NCBI RefSeq assembly: GCF_030409685.1
Contig: NZ_JAUFQJ010000003.1
Span: forward strand, 1-64,000
Reading direction: 5' to 3'
Origin: Ferruginibacter paludis
Lineage (GTDB): Bacteria > Bacteroidota > Bacteroidia > Chitinophagales > Chitinophagaceae
Length of the DNA: 64,000 nt
Shown here: piece by piece, positions 55,662 to 64,000 of the stretch
Layout of the letters: each line of letters opens with the position of its first letter
Numbering within the stretch: position 1 is the first letter of the stretch
Made by a program: the position numbers and the translations under genes
Notes under the pieces: model-generated
What the model was told of the DNA's origin: nothing
Databases searched by the model: none
What the model saw: only the letters and a program-made list of their open reading frames with translations

Positions 55662-55763
55662 AACGCAAAGATAAGTGGTTGAATATTTTGCTGTGCTAAT
55701 GCTGTCTGCCTCAGGAGGTTTTTTGACCTGCTGGCTTAAGTGCATTAAATTACAGCATAAATT

Positions 55764-56630
55764 ATGCTCTTGATAAAATCATCCACTATACAACTACTGC
55801 GGTTTCATTTTTCGTTTTTCCTGATGCCGGTGTATTGGTTTGCTTTGAGCCAAACACCGCAAATCAATACTGGCCGGGCTATATTGATTTTTGTCATTTT
55901 GCATTTGCTGGTATATCCCGCCAGTAATGGCTATAATAGTTATATGGACAGGGATACTGAAAGCGTTGGGGGGATAAAAAACCCCATGCAACCTACACCG
56001 CAGTTATTTTACGTGACAGTTTTGCTGGATGCTATTGCAATCGCATTGAGTTGTTTCATCAGCATTTATTTTGTGATTGGTATACTGGCTTACATTCTCG
56101 CTTCAAGGGCTTACAGTTACCGCGGCATTCGTTTAAAAAAATATCCAATCGCAGGCTATGTAACCGTTATTTTTTTCCAGGGGGCGGTCACTTTTTTTTT
56201 GGTGATGCATGGCGGCAGCAACGATAAAACACTTGCTGTACCATTGTTTGGCATGATTGCGGCTTCCCTGCTGATTGGCGGCTTTTATCCCCTTACGCAA
56301 ATTTACCAGCACCAGCAGGATAAAGCCGATGGAGTAAATACACTGAGTTTACTACTCGGGTACAAAGGCACTTTTATTTTTACCGCCATTGTGTACTTCG
56401 TTGCTGTTTCAACACTGGCATATCAATTGTTATCCACACTTCAGAAAAACAGTTTTTTTATCATTCAAATCTTTTTTATCCCTGTGCTCGTATATTTTTT
56501 CTGGTGGTTCAGGCAGGTAACCCTTAAACATACAGCTGCAAATTTTGTTAACACCATGCGCATGACGCTGCTGGCATCTGTTTGCACCAATGCGGCCTTT
56601 ATTACTTTATTTTTAATTGAAAAACTTTGA
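55764..56630 (+). CDS. UbiA-family prenyltransferase, first gene of the type III PKS cluster
   Basis: 288 residues, about eight membrane helices. The two Asp-rich motifs of UbiA proteins are NGYNSYMDRDTESVGG (about 55-70) and QHQQDKADGVNTLS (about 188-200). UbiA enzymes attach a prenyl chain to an aromatic or related acceptor. Its stop overlaps the TTG start of the polyketide synthase gene by 4 nt, so it is the first of four overlapping genes; the acceptor is therefore probably the polyketide product (inference). Confidence 0.85.
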   Translation: MLLIKSSTIQLLRFHFSFFLMPVYWFALSQTPQINTGRAILIFVILHLLVYPASNGYNSYMDRDTESVGGIKNPMQPTPQLFYVTVLLDAIAIALSCFISIYFVIGILAYILASRAYSYRGIRLKKYPIAGYVTVIFFQGAVTFFLVMHGGSNDKTLAVPLFGMIAASLLIGGFYPLTQIYQHQQDKADGVNTLSLLLGYKGTFIFTAIVYFVAVSTLAYQLLSTLQKNSFFIIQIFFIPVLVYFFWWFRQVTLKHTAANFVNTMRMTLLASVCTNAAFITLFLIEKL

Positions 56631-57727
56631 GCAAAATTATTTCGATAGCCACAGGTGTACCACAATACAAACACCAGCAGGATGCTATTTTTGAGTTTGC
56701 TGATACTATTTATAGTGAAAGTGAAACCGACAGCAGGAAATTAAAATTTTTATATCGTCATAGCGGGATAGACACCAGGTTTAGTGTACTGCCCGATTAT
56801 AGCAGCAATGCGGAAGACCGCCAATTCTATTCCAAATCAAAGAGCCTGGAACCTTTTCCTGACCTTGAAAAAAGAATGCAGTGGTTTGCCTGTAACGCTG
56901 CTAAACTTTCTGTAGAAACCATCCTGGATTGTATTGCAGACAAAATTGAGCCAGCCGAAATTACGCACCTGATAACGGTTAGTTGTACAGGTATGAGTGC
57001 GCCGGGAATGGATCTTGACATTATGGAAACACTAGGTTTATCTCCCAATATTTTCCGCACATCGGTAAATTTTATGGGCTGCTATGCCGCCATACATGCA
57101 TTGAAAATTGCTGATGCACTTTGCAATGGCGACGAAAAGGCAAATATAATTATTGTATGTACTGAGCTTTGTACACTGCATTTTCAAAAAGAAAATTCAA
57201 TTGATAATATTACCTCAACCCTGCTGTTTGCCGATGGTTGCGCCGCAGTTTTAATGCAGAATAACACTGCAAGCGCCAGAGGCATGACGTTGAAAAACTT
57301 TTTCTCTGATGTTGCCTTTAAAGGCAAAAAAGATATGAGCTGGCAATTATCATCCCGCGGCTTTTTGATGACTTTAACAGGATATGTGCCTGATCTTGTA
57401 AAGGAAGATTTTGACAGTTTATTAAACAAGGCCCTCCTGAATGCAGGGATGGACAAGGGAAGTATAAGTCATTGGTGTATACATCCCGGCGGAAAAAAAA
57501 TACTGGAGGCCATTCAACAGAGCACGGGGTTAAAAGCAGCGCAGCTGCAGTTTAGCTACGACGTGTTAAGGGAATATGGCAACATGAGTAGTCCGACAGT
57601 TTTGTTTGTTTTAGAGAAAATTTTACGTGAATTAAAAGAAGGCACGGATATTAAAGATGCCGCTGTTTTTGGAGCGGCCTTTGGCCCGGGCTTAACAATG
57701 GAAACATTTATTGCGACCTATGATTAA
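56627..57727 (+). CDS. Type III polyketide synthase (chalcone/stilbene-synthase family)
   Basis: 366 residues with a TTG start overlapping the previous stop (TTGA). The catalytic triad is in place: Cys in NFMGCYAAIHAL (about 147), His in HWCIHPGGKKIL (about 283) and Asn in REYGNMSSPTVLF (about 316). GFGP-loop counterpart reads GAAFGPGLTMET at the C-terminus. The enzyme condenses malonyl-CoA units onto an acyl-CoA starter to give pyrones, resorcinols or phloroglucinols. The stop overlaps the next gene by 8 nt. Confidence 0.93.
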   Translation: MSKIISIATGVPQYKHQQDAIFEFADTIYSESETDSRKLKFLYRHSGIDTRFSVLPDYSSNAEDRQFYSKSKSLEPFPDLEKRMQWFACNAAKLSVETILDCIADKIEPAEITHLITVSCTGMSAPGMDLDIMETLGLSPNIFRTSVNFMGCYAAIHALKIADALCNGDEKANIIIVCTELCTLHFQKENSIDNITSTLLFADGCAAVLMQNNTASARGMTLKNFFSDVAFKGKKDMSWQLSSRGFLMTLTGYVPDLVKEDFDSLLNKALLNAGMDKGSISHWCIHPGGKKILEAIQQSTGLKAAQLQFSYDVLREYGNMSSPTVLFVLEKILRELKEGTDIKDAAVFGAAFGPGLTMETFIATYD

Positions 57728-58427
57728 CCTTGCCAACAGATCCGCTGACAAAGAAATTCTGGACAAAGACAATATTGCTTTTGCCGACATAGAACAAAAT
57801 ATGCGGGAGCTGAACCTAATCAACACCTGGCTGGGCGGTCATGGTATTACCATAAAAGGTATGCAACAATTACTGCAGCATTGCAAAACAAATCAACTTA
57901 TCACCATCTGCGAAATGGGTTGTGGCGGTGGCGATAATTTACAGGCTATAAACAAATGGTGCACAAAAAAAGGTATTGCTGTAAATTTTATCGGGATTGA
58001 TATCAAGCAGGAATGTATTGACTTTGCAAAACAACAATATCCCGATTTGCCTTGTCAGTGGATGGTAAAAGATTACCGGGATGTTTGGTTTGACGACATG
58101 AAGCCGGATATTATATTTTCTTCACTCTTTTGTCACCACTTTACAAACGAGCAATTGCTTAAAATGATGCAGTGGATGCGCAGGCAAAGTCGTACCGGCT
58201 TTTTTATCAACGATCTTCACAGGCATTGGCTGGCGTATTATTCTATCCGGCTGATTACGCGAATTTTTTCTTCCTCTTACCTTGTAAAAAATGATGCGCC
58301 CCTTTCTGTTGCCCGGGGTTTTAAATTATGTGAATGGAATAGTATATTTACAGGTGCGGCCATAAAAAATTATTCTATCAGCTGGAAGTGGGCTTTCCGG
58401 CATTTAATTGTTTGCATCAATGACTGA
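57720..58427 (+). CDS. SAM-dependent methyltransferase of the PKS cluster
   Basis: 235 residues from the ATG at 57720, which overlaps the PKS gene end by 8 nt. Class I fold: motif I is ICEMGCGGGDNLQ (about 63-75), then FIGIDIKQECIDFAKQQYPD with the acidic end of strand 2, and DIIFSSLFCHHF at the motif IV position. A hydrophobic C-terminal third suggests contact with membrane or a lipid-like substrate. It resembles the PKS-linked O- or C-methyltransferases of phenolic lipid clusters. Confidence 0.88.
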   Translation: MINLANRSADKEILDKDNIAFADIEQNMRELNLINTWLGGHGITIKGMQQLLQHCKTNQLITICEMGCGGGDNLQAINKWCTKKGIAVNFIGIDIKQECIDFAKQQYPDLPCQWMVKDYRDVWFDDMKPDIIFSSLFCHHFTNEQLLKMMQWMRRQSRTGFFINDLHRHWLAYYSIRLITRIFSSSYLVKNDAPLSVARGFKLCEWNSIFTGAAIKNYSISWKWAFRHLIVCIND

Positions 58428-59559
58428 AACGACACAATACGATGTAACTATTATCGGGGGCGGGCTTGCAGGGCTGGCACTTTCCATTCAACTGGCGGCC
58501 AAAAAATATTCAGTGGCGCTTTTTGAAAAAGAAGAATATCCTTTTCACAAAGTTTGTGGCGAGTACATCAGTCTTGAAAGCTGGGATTTTATTGAACGAT
58601 TAGGAGTACCGTTATCAGCAATGCAATTGCCTATTATAAAAAAGTTAATTGTAAGTTCTCCTAACGGAAATGCATTGCAATATCAATTGCCATTGGGCGG
58701 TTTTGGCATCAGCCGTTACACCATTGACTTTGAATTAAAGAAAATTGCTGAAGCTGCCGGAGTATGCGTGCATGAGCACTGCAAAGTAGAAGATGTAATT
58801 TTTACAAACGGGCAATTTGAACTGCATACTGCAAAGGGAAACTTTACCAGCACCATTTGTGCAGGAAGCTTTGGTAAAAGGAGCAACCTGGATGTAAAAT
58901 GGAAACGAAGTTTTATCCTGAAAAAAAATAATAAGCTCAGTAATTATGTCGGCGTAAAATACCATATCAAAACAGAGTTTCCGGCTGACACGATTGCGCT
59001 GCACAATTTTAAGGACGGCTACTGCGGCATCTCGAAGGTAGAGGATGATACTTACTGTCTTTGTTATTTAACCAATGCTGCCAATTTAAGAAACAATGAT
59101 AATTCCATCAGGGAGCTGGAAAAAAATGTGTTGTATAAAAATAAACATTTAAAAAACATTTTTGAAACAGCCACCATGCTGTTTTCTACACCCGTCACCA
59201 TTTCCCAAATATCTTTTGCAAAAAAATCGCAGGTACAAAACCATGTATTGTTATGTGGTGATGCCGCCGGAATAATCACACCCCTGTGCGGAAACGGCAT
59301 GAGCATGGCTTTGCACAGCAGTAAAATTGCAGCGGAAGCCATTACTGATTTTTTGGAACATACTACCACCAGACCACAAATGGAAGACGTTTATGCCCGT
59401 AACTGGCAACATTTATTTGGTAAAAGGGTGTTTGCCGGAAGGCTGATACAGGAGGTTTTTGGCAAAACATGGATCACCAATCTTTTTATCAGCATAATGA
59501 AAAGGCTGCCGTTTTTAACAGGCTGGCTGATTAAGCAAACTCATGGTCAGCCATTTTAA
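58420..59559 (+). CDS. FAD-dependent oxidoreductase of the PKS cluster
   Basis: 379 residues from the ATG at 58420, overlapping the methyltransferase gene by 8 nt. The FAD-binding Rossmann motif is IIGGGLAGLALSIQLA near the start; HKVCGEYISLESWD is the second signature and VLLCGDAAGIITPLCGNGM is the GD motif of geranylgeranyl-reductase/PHBH-type flavoproteins. It would hydroxylate or reduce the polyketide or its prenyl chain. Last gene of the four-gene cluster; no clear terminator follows. Confidence 0.9.
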   Translation: MTETTQYDVTIIGGGLAGLALSIQLAAKKYSVALFEKEEYPFHKVCGEYISLESWDFIERLGVPLSAMQLPIIKKLIVSSPNGNALQYQLPLGGFGISRYTIDFELKKIAEAAGVCVHEHCKVEDVIFTNGQFELHTAKGNFTSTICAGSFGKRSNLDVKWKRSFILKKNNKLSNYVGVKYHIKTEFPADTIALHNFKDGYCGISKVEDDTYCLCYLTNAANLRNNDNSIRELEKNVLYKNKHLKNIFETATMLFSTPVTISQISFAKKSQVQNHVLLCGDAAGIITPLCGNGMSMALHSSKIAAEAITDFLEHTTTRPQMEDVYARNWQHLFGKRVFAGRLIQEVFGKTWITNLFISIMKRLPFLTGWLIKQTHGQPF

Positions 59560-59659
59560 TGTCTTCAAAAAATCCCTTCTAAAAAGCGTACAACCATGTT
59601 GGGATAGGCAACAATCGAAAAAATTCAGTCATCAAAAAATCAGACATCTGCTATGCTCT

Positions 59660-60709
59660 CTATCCTATTTTTAAATCCAGGGCTTTTCTTTCTGCACCCA
59701 CTTTTCTTGATGCCGCTAAAAACTTTCTGCCCCTGCTAAACGACCAGGGTAAAGCGCCTTGTTGCCTGTTATATTTACTGATCTGGTACAGTGCTTTCCA
59801 ATGCTTTAATATTTCTTTATAAGCACCTAATAAAGTATACCCAGTATCATAAAAATGATTGGGTTCTGCACCGCAGCCATTGTATTCCAAAATAGTAAAA
59901 TTTTTACCTGCCTTCAGGTCTTCCACATTGCTGCACATAATATCGTACCTGCCATAATAAAACTCATTCCCTGTACTGCTGATACCATCAAACAAAGCGG
60001 TGAGCTGGTCATCTATAGCATGCTTTAAATCCACAAAACGGGCGCCACGGTTATGGTTAGCAGCATAACTGAGCAGGTATCTTTCCCCTTCTGGTATAAC
60101 CTGCAGCCAGTTTTTCTGGTGCTTCGCCTCCAGCAAAGCAAGCTGTTTATTACCCTTGGGATGCTGCATCACAAGGCGCTGCAATGTATCAGTTCCGTTG
60201 CCCGTTACCTGCAGCGGAATTTTATGTAAAAAACCAGTAACTACTCCCCTGCTCTCTTTGGGATGGCGGATGTAAAATACACTCACTTCCATGGGATATT
60301 GCACCAGTTGCTGTACAATATAGTCCCATGGCATTAAAGTGTGATAATGTATTAATTCATTTTGGTTATTGATTTTCCTTAAAAGAACGCCCTGTTCGCC
60401 CACTTCCGGCTTTACTATAAAAGGAAAGTTGATATTGTGGGTTGTTAATTGCTGTTCAACAGATGAAATGGCTTCGTTTGCTGAAACAAAAAATGTAGGT
60501 GGGTAAAGTTCTTTAGGCAACAAATCATACATCTCTTTTTTGGGCTCTCCTTCCAATCCACCAAAAGTAATTTTAGGATTACTGGAAGTAAAAAACCATA
60601 CTGCACGTGACCTGATGATATACCACAGCCAGAATACAGACAATGGTGCGTATAATATTCCAAATGGCCATGCTTCCCAGTTTGTAATGCGGTGTAAAAT
60701 GTTTTTCAC
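59660..60709 (-). CDS. ATP-grasp domain protein (D-Ala-D-Ala ligase-like)
   Basis: 349 residues. The ATP-grasp features are FPFIVKPEVGEQGVLLRKI (about 95-113, ATP-binding loop) and FTILEYNGCGAEPNHFYD (metal-binding Glu/Asn near the C-terminus). An N-terminal hydrophobic segment (about 13-32) may anchor it. Related Bacteroidota proteins are often named D-alanine--D-alanine ligase, but it lacks the full Ddl layout, so the amide- or ester-forming substrate remains unknown. Confidence 0.82.
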   Translation of the reverse strand: MKNILHRITNWEAWPFGILYAPLSVFWLWYIIRSRAVWFFTSSNPKITFGGLEGEPKKEMYDLLPKELYPPTFFVSANEAISSVEQQLTTHNINFPFIVKPEVGEQGVLLRKINNQNELIHYHTLMPWDYIVQQLVQYPMEVSVFYIRHPKESRGVVTGFLHKIPLQVTGNGTDTLQRLVMQHPKGNKQLALLEAKHQKNWLQVIPEGERYLLSYAANHNRGARFVDLKHAIDDQLTALFDGISSTGNEFYYGRYDIMCSNVEDLKAGKNFTILEYNGCGAEPNHFYDTGYTLLGAYKEILKHWKALYQISKYNRQQGALPWSFSRGRKFLAASRKVGAERKALDLKIG

Positions 60710-60809
60710 TAGATAAGTTGTCAGTCAAAATTAACCACTTCCCTGCAAAATAAACACCCTTATAAAACAATGAACATTTAATACATTTGCTATACTCAAC
60801 TCAAAATGT

Positions 60810-61586
60810 ATGCAGGTACCAACAATGGCGGCCATGACGGCAAAAGGCGAAAGTCCGGAAGTATTATTTTGGGTTGGCTGTGCAGGCAGCTTTGACCAGC
60901 GGGCGCAAAAAATTACCAAAGCCTTTGTTACCATTCTGGACCGGTTGAAAATCAGCTACGCCATATTGGGCAAAGAAGAAATGTGTACGGGAGATCCGGC
61001 AAGAAGGGCCGGTAATGAATTTATGTTTCAAATGATGGCTTACCAGAACATACAGGTTTTGAACGGCTACAATGTTAAAAAAATCGTGACTGCCTGCCCG
61101 CATTGTTTTAATACTTTAAAAAATGAATACCCCGAATTAGGCGGCAATTACGAAGTGGTACATCACACCAGTTTTTTACAACAATTAATTGACGAGGGGA
61201 AAATAAAACTGCGGGAAAACGGCAGCTTTAAAGGAAAAAAAATCACCTATCACGACAGCTGTTATCTTGGACGGGCGAATAATATTTATGAGGCGCCGCG
61301 GAAGGTACTGGAGGCGCTCGATGCAGAACTGGTAGAGATGAAACGCTGTCGCAGCAATGGTTTGTGCTGTGGTGCTGGTGGCGCCCAGATGTTTAAGGAA
61401 GAGGAAAAGGGAGACATCCGCATTAACCAGGAAAGAACAAAAGATGCACTGGAAACAGGTGCAACCATTATTGCCGCGGCATGCCCTTTTTGCAATACCA
61501 TGATGACAGATGGCGTAAAAAACAGTAATAAGGAAGAAGATATCCAGGTGCTGGATATTGCTGAGCTTATTGCCGCAAGTTTATAA
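60810..61586 (+). CDS. (Fe-S)-binding CCG-domain oxidoreductase subunit (LutA/GlcF/HdrB-like)
   Basis: 258 residues with two cysteine-rich CCG-type domains: WVGCAGSFDQRAQ with ACPHCFNTLKNEY in the first half and YHDSCYLGRANN, LCCGAGGAQMF and ACPFCNTMMTDG in the second. Each domain can carry a non-cubane or [4Fe-4S] cluster. Partners in lactate, glycolate or glycerol-3-phosphate oxidation and in heterodisulfide reductase share this module; the partner is not in this window, so the pathway is undecided. Confidence 0.88.
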   Translation: MQVPTMAAMTAKGESPEVLFWVGCAGSFDQRAQKITKAFVTILDRLKISYAILGKEEMCTGDPARRAGNEFMFQMMAYQNIQVLNGYNVKKIVTACPHCFNTLKNEYPELGGNYEVVHHTSFLQQLIDEGKIKLRENGSFKGKKITYHDSCYLGRANNIYEAPRKVLEALDAELVEMKRCRSNGLCCGAGGAQMFKEEEKGDIRINQERTKDALETGATIIAAACPFCNTMMTDGVKNSNKEEDIQVLDIAELIAASL

Positions 61587-61598
61587 TAATTTTGTAGT

Positions 61599-62123
61599 AT
61601 GAATATCAATTTTAAAGAACAGATACCAGCCGATTTTTTACCCTCCTCCAGGGTGTGGATTTACCAGTGCAGCCGCTTGTTTTTTTTAAGCGAGGCATTG
61701 CAGATAGAAGAGATTCTGGAACAATTTGTAAGCAGTTGGAAAAGTCACGGGGCAACCGTAAAAGGATATGGCAACTTATTTTTTGGACAGTTTATTGTGC
61801 TGATGGCGGACGAATCTGCAGCCGGTGTTAGTGGCTGCAGTACCGACAGTTCGGTGCATGTAATAAAAGAAATTGAAAAGTTGTTTAAAGTAGATTTATT
61901 CGACCGGCAATCGCTTGCTTTTATAATAAAAGATAAAGTACAACTGCTGCCGTTATCGCAGTTGAATTATGCTGTTGAAAACAATTTTATTGATGGGTCT
62001 ACTATTTATTTCAATAATACAGTTACCTCAAAACAGGAATTACTCCAAAACTGGATGGTTCCCGTTAAAGACAGCTGGCTTGCAAAACGCATCAATCACC
62101 TTTTGGTAACAGGCACTGAATAG
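61599..62123 (+). CDS. Conserved hypothetical protein, 174 aa
   Basis: Cytoplasmic protein with a WIYQCSRLFFL segment near the start, a middle with YGNLFFGQFIVLMADESAAGVSGCSTDSS and a C-terminus ending SWLAKRINHLL. Database relatives are sometimes called ABC transporter ATPase, but no Walker A or B motif is present. It is 12 nt downstream of the Fe-S protein gene and likely co-transcribed with it. Its stop abuts the convergent YdeI-like gene directly. Confidence 0.8.
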   Translation: MNINFKEQIPADFLPSSRVWIYQCSRLFFLSEALQIEEILEQFVSSWKSHGATVKGYGNLFFGQFIVLMADESAAGVSGCSTDSSVHVIKEIEKLFKVDLFDRQSLAFIIKDKVQLLPLSQLNYAVENNFIDGSTIYFNNTVTSKQELLQNWMVPVKDSWLAKRINHLLVTGTE

Positions 62124-62786
62124 CTATTTTTCAGAGGGATTTTTTCTGCCGTTGTTTAATTTTTCTATGGTAGATTTTAACCTGGCTGTTCTCGTATCCT
62201 CTTTTTTGGATCCGGTTATCCAAACAACATATTCCTTTTTATTGGTAAAAGAAAGGCTGTCAAAAAATTGCCTGGCCGTGGCATTTTCAGTAAATAATTC
62301 TTCCAGCTCCGGCGGTGTAGTTATTACTCTTGCGTGGGTATCAACATAGTCCAGTTGAACTGAATCTTCAAAAATATGTTTCACCTTTTCAGCCTTCTTA
62401 AAACGCATGGCGCACCATACATGATCCAGCGAAATCATCCTGACACCTTCATATCCTAACTGGGCTACGCATTCCCAGTTGCAGTCTCTGGATAAATCGC
62501 TTACAATTTTCGATGTCTGCTTGGGATAAGCAATCCAAAGTTTCGCGTCTTCATTTAATGCTGGCAACACGTCTTTTAAAATATCTCTTAGCTGCTGCTT
62601 ACTGATGGCGAAAATTAATGCGAAATCAATCTTTTTAATTTTTAAAAGCGGGGTAATATTCTTGGCAAATGATAATTTGATAAACTGTTTTTCAATGGTG
62701 GACGGCAGACCTTGTATCAACAGATTTCTTTCATCCTTTAACTGAAGTTTTTCTAAAATTGTTTGTGACGGTACTAATACTTCCAT
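62124..62786 (-). CDS. YdeI/OmpD-associated family protein with DUF3052-like N-terminus
   Basis: 220 residues. The N-terminal ~130 residues look like the DUF3052-type fold (LKIKKIDFALIFAISKQQLR, DAKLWIAYPKQTSKI). The C-terminal ~65 residues carry the YdeI motif (PPELEELFTENATARQFFDSL, the later KKEYVVWITGSKKEDTRTAR and a basic tail). YdeI proteins are associated with bacteriocin or polymyxin protection, but the molecular role is not defined. The stop directly abuts the convergent 174-aa gene. Confidence 0.82.
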   Translation of the reverse strand: MEVLVPSQTILEKLQLKDERNLLIQGLPSTIEKQFIKLSFAKNITPLLKIKKIDFALIFAISKQQLRDILKDVLPALNEDAKLWIAYPKQTSKIVSDLSRDCNWECVAQLGYEGVRMISLDHVWCAMRFKKAEKVKHIFEDSVQLDYVDTHARVITTPPELEELFTENATARQFFDSLSFTNKKEYVVWITGSKKEDTRTARLKSTIEKLNNGRKNPSEK

Positions 62787-62936
62787 AATTAAAATGATTT
62801 AAATAGGTGGTAAAAATAGATTACCTGTACATACACTAATAGGTATAGTAAGGAGTTTTTAAAAAGAAATGGATAATACTGCGACAAAAATGTAATTGGA
62901 ATGCGCAAAGTTACCGCTTTTTTTGGAACGGCAAAT

Positions 62937-62965
62937 AAAAAGACCCTCCTGAAGGAAGGTCTTTT
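62937..62965 (-). terminator. Terminator of the M48 protease gene
   Basis: AAAAGACC-c-TCCT pairs with AGGA-a-GGTCTTTT around a 2-nt loop; on the minus strand it is followed by T-rich sequence. It lies 21 nt after the M48 stop codon. Confidence 0.85.
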
Positions 62966-62985
62966 ATTCACAACTAAATTCAATT

Positions 62986-63789
62986 TTATTTTACAGGCTT
63001 GTAGTAACTCAATGCCTCATTCATGAATCCCTTTATTTTCTCAATTCTGTTGGCATCTGCCGGATGCGTACTTAGTAATTCAGGTGGCTTCTGCCCTCCG
63101 CTGGCTGCAGCCATTCTTTCCCAAAAAGTAACCGCTTCCCTGGGATTATAACCTGCCATAGCAGCGAATATTAATCCAAAATGATCGGCCTCATACTCCT
63201 GGCTCCGGGAATTGGGAAGCGCATAACCTAGTTGACTTCCCGGTCCATATACTGTATTAAAGATGCTATTTACTTTGGGATTATTAGCGGTAGCAACGTT
63301 TACAAGCGAACCAAGTCCCTGCGTAAGCATTTCCTGGCTCATCCGCTCGTTTCCATGCCTGGCCACAGCATGGGTAATTTCATGCCCTAACACAATAGCC
63401 AATGCTGCTTCATTTTGGGTAACCGGCAACAGGCCGGTATATACTACCACTTTCCCCCCCGGCATACACCAGGCATTTACTTCTTTGTTGTCTACCAGGT
63501 TAAATTCCCAGTTGTAGCCCGATAATACGTCTCCCTTACCTTGTTTGGTGTAATATTCTGTAATTGCTGAGGCAATTCTTGACCCTACTCTGCGGACCAT
63601 CTCTGCATCTTTACTAGCACCTGTACTTACCACCTTGTTTTGGGAAAGGAAGGTTTTATATTCTGTTAAGGCCATTTCCTGCAACTGGCTTTCCGGCAAT
63701 AAACTTAGTTGCCTGCGCCCTGTCACTGCATTCCGGCTGCATGCTGCAAAAACAGAAGTAGCAACCAATAGAAAAATTAATTTTTTCAT
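62986..63789 (-). CDS. M48-family metalloprotease lipoprotein
   Basis: 267 residues. Lipoprotein signal ends at VFAAC (Cys17). The zinc-binding HExxH is in VLGHEITHAVARHG (about 141), and the third ligand Glu is in SRSQEYEADHFG (about 195-206). This is the BepA/YcaL/LoiP-like branch of M48 peptidases, which act in envelope protein quality control in the periplasm. Single gene with its own terminator. Confidence 0.93.
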   Translation of the reverse strand: MKKLIFLLVATSVFAACSRNAVTGRRQLSLLPESQLQEMALTEYKTFLSQNKVVSTGASKDAEMVRRVGSRIASAITEYYTKQGKGDVLSGYNWEFNLVDNKEVNAWCMPGGKVVVYTGLLPVTQNEAALAIVLGHEITHAVARHGNERMSQEMLTQGLGSLVNVATANNPKVNSIFNTVYGPGSQLGYALPNSRSQEYEADHFGLIFAAMAGYNPREAVTFWERMAAASGGQKPPELLSTHPADANRIEKIKGFMNEALSYYKPVK

Positions 63790-64000
63790 TGTGATATATT
63801 TTTATCCTACACAAAACAATTGGTGTACCAATTTAGCCTGCAGCAGTTTGCAAACATTATTTATCAATATGGCGAAGATTTGGAAAGGCTTCATTTTCGC
63901 CGGGCACGACGTCTGTCCCGGTACTTTAAGATGGGAATACGGCTTTCGTTACCACGAAGGATTTTCACTATGTTTTTCTGGTGGGTAAGAATGATCATAG
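63790..64000. other. Right-edge segment without a convincing gene
   Basis: A minus-strand frame open from the window edge to a TAA at 63949-63951 codes for 16 residues (YDHSYPPEKHSENPSW) and might be the C-terminus of a gene entering from the right. A plus-strand ORF of 39 codons (from 63870) has no support. Neither is called as a gene. Confidence 0.35.

Noticed and set aside
61599-62123. ABC transporter ATPase
   Set aside because: No Walker A, Walker B or signature motif is present.
1-64000. CRISPR array, rRNA or complete tRNA genes
   Set aside because: No regular repeat-spacer array, rRNA core sequence or full cloverleaf was seen on reading both strands.

Overview
The window looks like chromosome of a Bacteroidota bacterium, most likely family Chitinophagaceae. 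Signs are a type IX secretion (T9SS) C-terminal sorting domain, a SusC-like TonB-dependent receptor with carboxypeptidase-regulatory N-terminus, DUF5686, GSCFA and DUF2027/Smr proteins, many lipoproteins, Bacteroidota-type promoter motifs (TAnnTTTG) and no Shine-Dalgarno pattern. Genus-level placement is not possible from sequence reading alone.

Layout. 1-5915: the 3' end of a large T9SS-secreted MBG/Ig-like protein, two lipoprotein genes (one a polysaccharide deacetylase), a DJ-1/PfpI protein and an Smr-domain protein. 6186-20433: a genomic island of about 14 kb bounded by an 11-bp direct repeat. It holds the first 51 codons of a tyrosine integrase cut off by an IS21-family element (istA/istB), a tight six-gene minus-strand operon (18847 down to 9278), about 0.9 kb of AT-rich DNA and a small secreted-protein gene. 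20464-64000: ordinary chromosomal genes: amino-acid permease, polyprenyl synthase, RNase R, a TPR protein next to an AAA+ ATPase, SerA, serine hydrolase, SpmAB-like protein, YchF, TonB receptor with fasciclin lipoprotein, PurC, lactonase, TrhO, DUF5686, penicillin acylase, MiaE, GSCFA, HMG-CoA-lyase-like, DnaG, a four-gene type III polyketide synthase cluster (55764-59559), ATP-grasp, Fe-S oxidoreductase subunit, YdeI-like protein and an M48 protease.

The most interesting system is the island operon. It encodes a MotA/TolQ/ExbB-like channel subunit with an unusual extra N-terminal membrane segment and a roughly 230-residue predicted periplasmic domain. It also encodes two different single-pass subunits that each carry the ExbD/MotB-type Asp in the membrane helix, a predicted giant (about 2058 aa) lipoprotein, a secreted DUF5675/L,D-transpeptidase-like protein and a small lipoprotein. 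I infer an ion-driven motor pushing on an envelope machine; it matches no named system I recognise (not TonB-ExbBD, Tol-Pal, GldLM or canonical Zorya). Its function is unknown.

A second notable point is the island's insertion site. Joining the flanks across the 11-bp repeat rebuilds a copy of a ~53-nt dispersed intergenic repeat that occurs intact at three other places here, while the island's own attachment sequence resembles a tmRNA 3' end followed by a terminator. The four overlapping genes UbiA - type III PKS - methyltransferase - flavoprotein probably make a prenylated or methylated phenolic lipid or quinone.
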